Shown piece by piece: positions 34,401 through 45,000 of a DNA stretch of 64,000 nt. The stretch covers positions 1,545,501 to 1,609,500 of the forward strand of contig NW_024104096.1 in the NCBI RefSeq assembly GCF_003945595.2, written 5' to 3'. Source of the stretch: Pipra filicauda. Taxonomy: Eukaryota > Chordata > Aves > Passeriformes > Pipridae. A program made the position numbers and the translations under genes. Every line of letters starts with the position of its first letter. The stretch's first letter is position 1. The notes under the pieces are model-generated. The model did no database searches. It was not told the DNA's origin and worked only from the letters and a program-made list of their open reading frames with translations.

Positions 34401-37400
34401 CTTTTAGCCAGGTAGTTCCACTTTCTTGTAATTCAAAAATGGAACACACTAGCAGCAACACTTTATTATTATTTCTAACTCAGAAAGAAGCTCTCTCCTA
34501 TGTGTGACTGAATTCAGTGATTTCAGGCAAATGCTTGAGCAACTTCACAATAAAAAGATGTAGTTTTCTTTAGAAAATGAAGAGTCCATAGAATCATTTA
34601 TCATCCATGTATTTGCCTTAGCACACACTTTTGAAAATGGAATATTTTTTTTCCCCAAGTGTTTCTGAGGAAATAGTTCCATCGGTCCCAATTATTTGGT
34701 GTAGATGAATATCTGATATAAATAATTCCTGATAGTCTAGCAGATTATAAAATAAATTGTTCCAATCCATCCCGCTATCCATAAATAAGCTGGATATCTA
34801 AATGAAACCAGGGATGTAGTACTCCTATTGTTTGTGAACACCTACGTAAAGCATTAAGTTTTCAATTCTAAAACATTAGAAATACAGAATTAATAGAAAC
34901 AATAATAAAAAATCACACTATAAAGACTACTTATTTGCACTTAATTGCCCTACCAATTTATAACAGACTATTACTAATGACACGTGTAGTGGGAAGCCCT
35001 GCCATTGTTTGCTATTTCAGATGCACAGAATAATACGATGTTATGCACACTGGGACAGTACAAATACCTTTAAAGCTTCCAAAATACTACACAGCTTACA
35101 TATGCTTCTGGAGACAATAGCCAATGCTCAGCAAAAAAAAACCCCAAACCAACACCAAACCCAAAACTGACTGCAGATGTCACAGCAATCTTTTTTTTGA
35201 GAACTGTTGTGGGATATCGTGTTTTACAGAACATAGATTGTCTTGTGATTGAACATCATTTTCACAGGATGTCACATAGTAAAGTGGACCAAAATTAATT
35301 TATCTTCTGAAAAAGAATGAAGTACTAGAATATTATATAGATTCAGTCCTTAATTTGTAAGATTTGAGAATTTAATAGTGATGTGTATATACTGTGCATC
35401 TGGATATCCAGATGTATCATGTCTGATTCCTGTCTTCAGGAAAAATAATAGAGTTATTTTAGTCACCCTGCAGCATTCATTGGTCCTGGAAAGACCCTTG
35501 AAATAAAAGTGTGTGATGACGCCTTAAACAAATCATACTCTAGGGATAAAATTAAAGTACTTAGAAATATGTAAGTTTGCATTTGTGTGCTCTGTCACAA
35601 TTCATGCCTGATGTCACGTGAGCTTCAACTGCCAGCATCAGGATTATTTCTGTACCACTTGAGAAGACTTTGATCTTCCTTGGAGTGCCTAGATGGGTTT
35701 TCATTTAGTTTCTACTCTGAGCTTTGTAAAAAGGCAGTGGTTGTTTTCCTTGGTTCTCTCTTCAGCGATAAGGCAGCCTCTCATTTCATAGTTTGTAAGG
35801 GGTTCCTAGCATTCCTGCAAATGGGAAGGCTGTAGACTATTGCTGTTACTGAGAAATTTTGGGGAGCATTTTTGTGGATGCTGACTCTCATGACTAAGGA
35901 GCTCTTTCATGAATTTTGAGAGAAGCTACTATAGAAAGTCAATCTTTTTGGTGGGGTTGCCCATTGTTGTAGTTTTTCACTGTATTGCCACCATTTTTTC
36001 CCCATATATTCCTATACAGATCTTAATCCCAACAGAAATTTACTGTTAGATTGTGTGTTTTGATGTAATTTTTGGTTCCTCTTGTGCTATGAAGAATCTC
36101 AATGTATGTGATAAATTAGATAAAATTAAATAACCTTTCTTTTTTCTTCTCTCCTGCTGGTGTTATCTCACAGGTTTTCTTTTTTTGTCGTGTGCTTGAT
36201 ATCCATACATGTTCTAAATTTGAATAATAAAGTGATAAAATAAAGAGAAAATGTTTGTTTCCATCTTAAATGTGAATTCGTTGGGATTAGTAGTTGACAG
36301 CATGATGTATATTTTAATTTCAGATTAGGAATACTAGCATTCTAACACAAATTCGATACTGTAGCTGCTCATTAGACTGATGATTTTCACAAATAATTCT
36401 TTATCTGGCTTTAGGGCTGCTACCAGAACTATGACATTTCTTTTTTCTTTCTTCAGCTGTAGTTAAGTTTTCAAATCCTCCAAACACTACGGTACGTGTG
36501 TACAATCTCCGCTTCTGACTACTTAGAAATGTGTAATGAATTAGAGACCAGAATACATTTCCCTGCTTGCTTTTGGCATGGATTGTTTCATTTGGGTGTA
36601 GTAGAACCATCAGTGATATAATTCTTTTCTTGAAGACATTTTTTAGGGCCAAAAACCCCATGCAAAAATGGCTTCTATTAATTTTCTGTTACAGTCTAGG
36701 ACACAAGGGAAATAAGTGATGTCAGTTGGAACAAGGAATCAAAAATATATTTATGTTTAATTTACCCTTATTCTGTGCACAAACAAAGACAGCAACACTT
36801 CTTGTTCTCATATTTAATCATGAGTAAAAAGTGCACTTATTAAACTTTGTTGCAACTAGATGCCACAAGGAAAGTTTAGCTACATTGCTCAGCTAAATTG
36901 TTCATGAGATGGTTTAGGACTTTTCCTCTGGGAAACCTTTTTCCCCTCTGCTTTTGATTTTTGAACATGGTTTCACAAGTGGAGAGAGGATTTCCTTTTC
37001 AATGACCTCTTCAATCATAATTCATCTTTACAGTCTATTTCTGCCACAGGCATTTGCCCTTTTGTGGTCATGGTGCATCTGAATTTTATTACCTCTCCCT
37101 TTCCTTCATTCTCCTTGGCGACCTTTGGGTGATCACGTGCATTAGAACTCAGCACAAACGCGAAGCGCACGCTGCTAATGACAAGTGCTGTTTATCTCAC
37201 CTCTAAGCAGCAATGATACTGTGGCTCCAACAAGACAAGCGCTCTGTACTGATTTTCAGCTTTGATTTTTTATTATCTTGAGCATATTAAAACACATCAA
37301 CTGATCCGATGCTTTAAGTGCTGATATCTCCTACAGACATCCCCTATATATCCTGCCTACTGTTGTGTCTATGCAGGTCAGCAAACTCATGTCTAGAGTG
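31401..37400. other. Intergenic DNA upstream of ZNF518A
   Basis: AT-rich, no exon recognised. It includes an AAACCCC/AAACCAACACC simple stretch at about 35135-35165 and a palindrome at 34056-34078, listed separately. The right end turns GC-rich as the ZNF518A CpG island begins. Confidence 0.65.
34056..34078. repeat. Perfect 11-bp inverted repeat with IRF-like arms
   Basis: TTCTTTCACTT, a central T, then AAGTGAAAGAA. The arms are exact reverse complements, and each carries AAGTGAAAG, close to the GAAA-type core bound by interferon regulatory factors. It lies about 3.5 kb upstream of the ZNF518A CpG island. Confidence 0.85.
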
Positions 37401-37539
37401 GGGCACGAAGAGCCTGGGCCAGTTCTTCCCTCTGTGAGGAGCATCAGCTCTCCCTGCCCAGCGCCATGGGCCCAAACACACCCTTGGGCACAGGGAAGCG
37501 CTGAAACACTCAAGGGAACGATGGGCGGTGCCCTTGACC

Positions 37540-38400
37540 GTGCCATGTGCCCAACGCCCGAGGTGGAGGAGGAGGAGGAAGGGGGGAACAGGAAGAGGAA
37601 GAGAAAGGAGAGGAGGAGGAAGGCAGCGGGGTCACTGGGTGCTGGTCCCGCGGGGGCGGTGCCGCCCCGCCCGCCTTGGCCCTCGGCGGCCGCCGTCCGT
37701 CGCCCCCAGGTGAACGCGTATCCCTCCGCCGCGGCCGCCCCTCGTCGGGCTCGCACCCGCAGTGCCCGGATGGAAACTGCGATGGCCTCCGGCAGCGCCG
37801 CGCCGGGCGACGGCGGGACCCGCGGTAACTGCGCGGGAGGCACCGGGCGGGAGCGGGGGTTCCCCGAGCCGTGCGGGAGCGGCGGCCCGGCGCGGCGCCG
37901 TGGCGGAGCGGGGCGAGCAAGGAGCACCAGCCGCGGCGGGGCGGGACGCGGCACCATTAAATAGTGCTCGCCCGCCGCCCCGCCGGCGGCGGACGGGTCA
38001 CGGCCGGGCGGTCGGGCGGAACTGGGGGCGCCTCATGCCGGGCTCCCGCGGGCCGCGGCACCGTGTTCCTCCGCCGGGCTCCGCGCGGGGCGGCGCTGCC
38101 GCCGGGGCCGCCCGAGGGGCCGCGGGGCTCCCGAGGAGGAGCCGGCGAGCGGAGGGAGGGCCCCGCTCGCCCCCACCGTGCTGTCGGGCAGCGCCCGGCG
38201 CTGCGACCGCAGTCGCACCCTGAGGCGGTGGCAGCGCGGGGGCTCCGTCCCTGCGCTCCCCGGGCTCCCCGATTCTCGCCCCGACACCGGCGCTCCCCCG
38301 GCAGCCCCGGTCGGGCGGAGGCGGCGGCGGTGCCCGTAGGTGGGCAGGGCTGGCCGAGTGTCCCTGCTCTGTTCGTGAATGCCAAGTTCGCCGTGTGTCT
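37540..38400. promoter_or_regulatory. CpG island, presumed ZNF518A promoter and non-coding first exon
   Basis: From about 37540 to 38400 the DNA is extremely GC-rich with dense CpG, bounded on both sides by AT-rich DNA. It is the only island upstream of the ZNF518A coding exon and lies about 4 kb before it, so it is taken as the promoter. Possible first-exon donors are GCG|GTAACT at 37824 and TAG|GTGGGC at 38340; I cannot choose between them. A TTAAATAG word at 37957 is only weakly TATA-like. Open frames across the island on both strands are low-complexity Arg/Gly/Pro products of base composition, not genes. Confidence 0.8.
37558..37632 (+). repeat. GA-rich purine tract at the edge of the CpG island
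   Basis: About 75 bases almost wholly purine, built from GGAGGAGGAGG, GGGGGGAA, GAAGAGGAAGAG and GGAGGAGGAAGG words. Such polypurine tracts can bind GAGA-like zinc-finger proteins or form triplex/G-rich structures. It is also the source of a spurious glutamate/lysine-rich open frame. Confidence 0.85.
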
Positions 38401-41400
38401 GTCTGTCTCTCTGTGAGCTGTGAGAGTGATCTGGTGATTTGTTATAATTTTTTTTTTTTTTTTGCAAGTGCAGCGTTGTGCTGTCAGGTCGTATCTGACC
38501 GCTCCAGCTCTATGGGTTTCTTAAGATCTAGTTCTGTTTAGTCCCTGCATGTGTCCAGATCTTGGTAGAGATGAAGGCACCACTCTGAATTTGCAGGCAC
38601 ATAGGATGGGACTAGGCATGGGATATGGTGCAATACAGGTTTTTTTTCCCGAAGTAAAATTTAATAAGTGTAAGTTTTTACAGAAATGTGGGAAATACTG
38701 CCTGCCTCGATATGTATTTTGAATTTTGTTCGAAATGGAAAAACTGTAAAAGTTACCTAATTTAGCAGTGTCTAACTCCTGTCTGTTGTTTCTCACTAGA
38801 TCAAAGTATATAGCTCAAACTTCTCTGTGTGCATTTTCTTCAAACAAATTACAGACAGATTGAGCATTTTTGGAGAAAGAAAATTGAGGCTTAGAGCCTC
38901 AAGTGGTTACTTATGCTTGTGCTTAGTGGTTTGGTTTGGGTTTTTTAGTGAGAATTAACTGTGGCACGTCCTTATGTATTTTCACTGTTTGTGTTCGTTA
39001 TATCTTTTTTAATCTACTTACTTATTTCAGATACTGTGAATGTAACATTCTACCTCCTTCTAGGGATTTGCAAAACTTTATAGGAACTTCTAATTAGATC
39101 TTTGCTATAGAATTCATTAATATTTTTGCTGAAGAAAAGATAAATGCCTTTTGAGTTCAAGTTAAAATTTGATAGACAGAGGCACCAGTTACTTATTTCT
39201 GTCCTGTTTTTAAGTTACCATATGTTTATGCTTATCAATTACAAATGCCTGAGATGTAGTGGCAAAACTAAGGTTAAGATAGGCCTTGTTATATTGTATA
39301 TATACAATATTGATACTGTATTTGATGGTGTTCCTTGAGAGAGAACATACTACTTATTTTTGTCTTCAATGTATCAAAAATGCACATAATGTAAAATTGT
39401 GAGGGATTTGTGCTTTTCAGCTTTCAGTTATGCATTTTAAAATAGCTTTCCTTTTTGTTTTCAGAACTTTTTTTAGTATTTCTCCTGACTGTGGCCTTTT
39501 CTGAGTCTTGCATATTTACCTCTTCTATGTTTGTGGAAAAAACCCAGCTGTTGAAGAATTGAAGTCAAGTCTTTTCCTAACGCGTAAGTCAGACTTCTTT
39601 GATAATGTGCATTTAAAGATCGCTGGGATTCTTTTTAAACAGTTGATTGTTTCTGGTAAATATTTTTATTTGTCATGTGGCAGGTGCTTGTCCATAGTTG
39701 CATACAACCCACTAATAACAAAGTTAGGTTGTAATTTATAAGGATAATTAGTAAAAGGAGGTCTCAGATCAAGTTTGTATATGCCCAGCTGGGACTCTTT
39801 GCGAAACGTAAATGTTTTATGCAGTTAGTGAAATTTTGCTCAGTTAAGGGCCACATTGGCCCCATGTTAAAAGCCTGTGCCTTGTTCTCTGCAGTATTTT
39901 ATCCACTTCTGATTTTTATAATGTTAATTGTAAATATACTTCAGGTGTCAGTTTTTGACAGTAGAACATTTTAATGTGAATGATGGGCAGCTACTGACAG
40001 GATGATGTATTGCATCATGCAACCTGTAATCTTTGTGTTGCATCTGTATTAAAAAAGTTCTTCAAGCAAACAAATCTAAGTTATTTGTAGTTACCTTTTC
40101 TTTATGTGGGAGTTCAGCTTGCTCCTGTTCAAATAACAGATTTACTATTGACAAGGGGACACATTATAACACGTTTTGGTGGAAATGGAGCGTAAATGCT
40201 CATGAGTTGCATCTTCTGAAGGCTCAAAGTAGGGTAGTATCCTATGTATTAATTTCTGGTGTGGAAGATGGGAAGTGTGTCACTGAGTTAAAAGAAAAAT
40301 AAAAATCCTGTACTCAGAGTGTATTCATTTGGAAAGATTCCCAAGGAGGGATTGTAGATCTCTGTGGCTTGTCAGTTTTTTGAATGTCAAGTGTATAGTT
40401 GAAATCTTGCAGGTCTCATAGCTGGAGAGCACAGTTAAGTGAATTTATTTGATATTGGGTTCTGTGTAAAATGTCAAAGCCTGTTTTGCTTATTCAGGAA
40501 TTGTGCACAAATGCTAATATCTTCTCCCAAAGAATGCAATAAAGCATACCCTTAAAAAAAGAAGTGCTTTGCTTTTCTTGCTACATGATACATGAACATG
40601 GACTTGTAAATTTTTCATTCTCCATTTTCTTTGTCAGGTATTTGCATGTCTAATGCTGCATACTTGCTTCTCATAGGACTGTGGGAAAATATTTGGAAAA
40701 CGTAGGATTATTGCTTATGATGGCTGGGAGCTCTAGAAGCAGTCTAGAAGCTCTTCATCACAAGGAGGGAGAGGCTGTGATCATTTTTTCAGTTTGAATG
40801 TGAATAAATAAGATGATCTAATGAGTTCCAAGTCTGTGTTGCTTCCGGGTGGGCATGGGAGTAGTGGAGAGAGAACCACTGATCAGACTTCAGCTAACAG
40901 TTTTGTTAGGAAAGAAGAAAGGGACTCTGTGACTTCTACTGTGGAAAAGTTTTTGCTAAAAAGTGTTGTACTAGTGAAGAAACAGTTCTTCCTTTCCACT
41001 GTTGCTTTTCAAAATTTAAGTTATTTTTGATGCCGTTTCATTTCTGCTGATTCTGTGTCGACATGTGGGAGCGTTGTTCGAGCACAGACCTGAGCAGCTA
41101 TAAATGGTTGGTGCAGCCTGTTGTGGAAACACTGACATGAAGTCTGGAGTGAGGCAGTGATGCTGACCGTACCTCTTTGAGCCTTTTAATCCATAGAGGA
41201 GTACTGTTGTCAGTCATGCACTTGTTCTGAAAAGATTAAACGTGTGGTGAGAAACCTGAGACAACTTTTATCTATTGACTACTTCAACCTTGTGTGGTAC
41301 TAAAGGTAGGCATATGAAAAATTCATTGTAGATCAGTGTGGTGGGCTTTTTGGTGTTGGTAAAGGTCATGTCTCCATTAGTGGAGTAGATCTTTTGTCAG

Positions 41401-41970
41401 ATTGTGATTTTTCATTGTCTTTGCTTTTTAAACACAATAGTTAGTTGCTAATAGAGTAGCAGACTTGAGTAATGAAAATATCAAATCCTGCTGAATTTGA
41501 CTTGTTTTTAGCACTTCAGCTATGTTCAGTTATTGATCCATGTCACAGAGGAGTGTTTATGTTTGCTTGAAATCCCAAATGAGTAATAAATACAATCTTC
41601 ATTTTAAAAAAGTAGCTCTTGGGATTTCTTGTGCTTACGGAGTGGGAAAACCCCAAAATTTGATGGCATGGAATTTCAGTGTTTTCATCTTTCAGTAGAT
41701 GTTGTTCTTTAAGACTTATTTTTCAAGTTTTATATATATGTTTTTTGAAAACAAACAAACAACAAACCAACAAACAACCCCAATACAAGCAAGCAAACAA
41801 AGGTTATTGCTTATTTTTTTGCCTCATCCTTTCCCTTCCCCCTTCCCTCAAATGCTGTTATAAAAATCAACAACTTCCGAGATTGGCATGTATTCATTAA
41901 TGAATTGTAATGAGTGTTCTAATTGCATTAGTTTTAAAAGTAATATTTTCTTTGTTTTTTTTAATTTCAG
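38401..41970 (+). other. ZNF518A: Presumed ZNF518A 5' UTR intron
   Basis: AT-rich DNA from the CpG island to the acceptor TTTTTTTTAATTTCAG at 41970. It contains a T18 run at about 38447-38464, a 20-bp AT palindrome at 39291-39310 and CAAA-rich DNA at 41749-41800. Additional non-coding 5' exons may hide here, but none can be recognised by eye. Confidence 0.6.
39291..39310. repeat. Perfect 20-bp AT-rich palindrome
   Basis: ATATTGTATATATACAATAT is its own reverse complement. It is probably a chance or microsatellite-related feature in AT-rich intronic DNA. Confidence 0.9.
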
Positions 41971-42082
41971 GAGAATGAAATGGGGAAGTTGTAGAGCTTT
42001 GACTCAGCGCAGTAGTCCCATTTGCTGCAGAAAGTAAAACTAATCTCAAGAATTCACATAAAGAAAATTAAAGCCTAAAATC
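41971..42082 (+). other. ZNF518A: ZNF518A 5' UTR portion of the coding exon
   Basis: After the acceptor (polypyrimidine tract then TTTCAG at 41965-41970) there are 112 bases before the start codon. The context of the chosen ATG at 42083 is AAAATCATGT, with A at -3. Confidence 0.75.
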
Positions 42083-45000
42083 ATGTCATCTGAAAAGGAA
42101 CAGATTTTTTGTGATAAAAAGCAAATTAGTTTCTTAAATCACAATACTATGAGGAATTGTTCTACAGATACTACTTTGGAAAAAGAATCAGTGAATGATC
42201 CTTTAAGTATGAGGATTCAGCCAGCAATTTTAGATGTCAATCTTGCTTACGGACTAAAAAATGTGAAAATTGAATTACCCAAGGTGAACATTCCAAATGA
42301 AGTATTAATGAAACATGAAGTTGATAGGTTTAGAAAACTCTTTCAGTGTAAGCAGCAAACTGCAAGGAAGTCCTTAAGTCTAGACAAAATAAACGGAAGC
42401 AATCCTGATTGTTCAGAGGGAAGCCACTTGCAAAATAAACCAGAAGTGCAATTTGAAAAAGAGTTGAAAACTGCAGCAAAGATACTGAATTTCACTTGTA
42501 CAAAGTGCAAGGATAACATTAGATACAGCCCAAATGATCTGCAGAAACATTTTCAGCTGTTACACTATGGCGAGTTGCCTTTGTATCCTTGTGAGATGTG
42601 CAGCTTCTCAGCGAATGACTTTCAGTCCTTTAAACAGCATCGACGCATCCATCGTAGCACTTTGGTAAAATGTGAGCTCTGTAATGATGAACAGATATAC
42701 ACTTTGTTGGATTTGACAAAACACTTCATATCAAAGCATTGCGTAAATGGTCACTTTCAATGTGAAAAATGTGCATTTTCTACCCATGATGTGGGCACGT
42801 TTGTTCAGCACATTCACAGACATAAAGAGATTCCCTATAAATGTGGAAAATGCCATCAAGAAAACTTTACAGAAGAGGAGCTCCAAAATCATCTTCTTGT
42901 TCATACCAGTATGTTTTCCTTTGGTTGTCATTATTGCAGTTACAGCACATCACGGAAAGATTATCTTTTAAAACACATCATAGCTTTACACAGAGATCAC
43001 TTTATTGCTAAAGAAAAACTGGAAAAGGATAAATATGAAAAAAGAATAGTGAAGACTCCAGCAGGACTAAAGCTTGTGTTGAAAAGGTATAAAATAGGAG
43101 CATCCAAAAAGGCACTCTGGAGACGGAAAGAAATAAGCAGTGGAAGTGACAATACTGGAGAAGAAAATGCACAAGTGCTAAGAAGTGTGAATAAAATTCA
43201 GACAAATGCTGAGGAGCTGAACCAGTGTATGAGAGACATGGAAACAAATGAAGAAAAAGATGAAGTTAAGTACACGGAAAAGCGTAATTTCGTGGATGGA
43301 ATGTTCTCTGCTACTACTGCACAATACAATAAGGCAGATGATGGAACAAGTTACGGACTGGGATTATTGAAAAATGCTGTTCATGGGCCAACAGTGTTGA
43401 TGGTTAAAAACAATAAAATATCTGTTCCGGCAAATTACAGCGCTAAATTTATGGGCTTTAAAATGGTAGATGGAAAACAACATATTGTTATAAAATTACT
43501 ACCTACAAATAAGCAAAATGAGTATTTGTTGGGTCAGAAAGCTGATCCTGTTAATGATGGTTCTGCAACTCCTTTGCTACAGACTTCTGATCCCTGTGGT
43601 TTGTCTTCAGGTGCTATAGCACATGTAACTGATCAGTCAACCTTAAAGAACAATTCTGTTCACCCATTAACCTCCCCTCTGTTTTCTTGTCCTGCACATC
43701 ATTCAGGAAAAATAAAAGTGGAAAAACAAAATAACTCCATACTGTATGGTAGGAGTGTTTCTGAAACTGTAGCACCTTCTAATATAGCTGTAGGAAAAAG
43801 TTCAAATTATTTGCCAATGAAGTTGGGCTCAACTGTACCTCCACGTGACAAAGTAACAAAAGCTGGAACTCCAAACAGTGTCTCATGGGGAAACTTTAGC
43901 CCTTCAAGTCATCCTCAGGTATTACCACCCGCTATGACAAATACACTTCATTGTGACCCTATAAAAATGCCCTTTTTTCCTGAACTGAAAATACAAAATG
44001 GTGGCCTGAATAATAGTAATGGAACTAATAATCTCTATTATTCAACTTCAGTGGATTCCTCTAAGGAAGGGTTGTTGTCTTTTCACAACTATTCCAAAGT
44101 GGACTCTTTGGATAATCCATGTAGCATTCGGATGTCAACAGATGACAGACACAAAGAATTTGTATCTAGCAAAACCGTTTCTTTTCAAAACAGTGCAAGT
44201 GAATCTGCATCTTCATATTCAGAGTCGATGAGAGGCTTAAAAGCAGAGAAAGTTGTGTCAGCTCGATCAAATATTGATAAAACTTACAAACACATAAACA
44301 CTAAAAATAACTCTGTGTCTTTTAAAAGCCAGTCTAAACGCGGTGTTGACAGTGAGTGTTTTACGGAGGACCAGCATCATGGCCAGCAGTATTTGGACAC
44401 TACCATAGGTCAAGGCTTTCAGAACGTAGCTGAGAAATTCCAAGAAAATGCCTCTGATTGTGTTAACTCTTTCTTAATGCCTAAAATCACATCTGTTTTC
44501 TCATTGCAAAGTGAACAAGCAGCTAATTATTTATCGCCTGAAATAAAACAGATACTGCAAGATGTGTTAAAAGTGAAAACAACTTCTCAGCAAGAGTTCC
44601 ACAGCAAGACAAGTAACTCTGTAAAACTTCATTCTGACAAGCTGCTTTCTGGTCATGAGGCCAGGAATACAGCCTTCATGCATTTAAAAAGCTCTGCAAC
44701 TACATGTGGTTTTCAGAGACCTCCTTCTAATGTAGACTTTCATTTATATAAGAGAGAGTGGAACACAAGATGTAGCACAAATGAAGGCACACATTGTGGG
44801 AGAGAAAGACAGACATCCAAAACATCATTTGATTCACAGGATGTGGACAAATTATCCATAACTCCGGGTGTTGGTACATTGCTAAAAACTTGTACAGATT
44901 CAGTCTTAACACAGCAGTTAGTAAAAGAGAAAGTACTGTCTGCAGCTCAAAATCCCAGCAGCTTTTCGCCAGTTTTACCTGTTCTTCAGGAACAGAAGAA

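Noticed and set aside
37331..38467. Several long open frames on both strands across the second CpG island (up to 208 codons)
   Set aside because: They are low-complexity Arg/Gly/Pro/Ala products caused by high GC and lack of stop codons; no domain, and they overlap each other on both strands.
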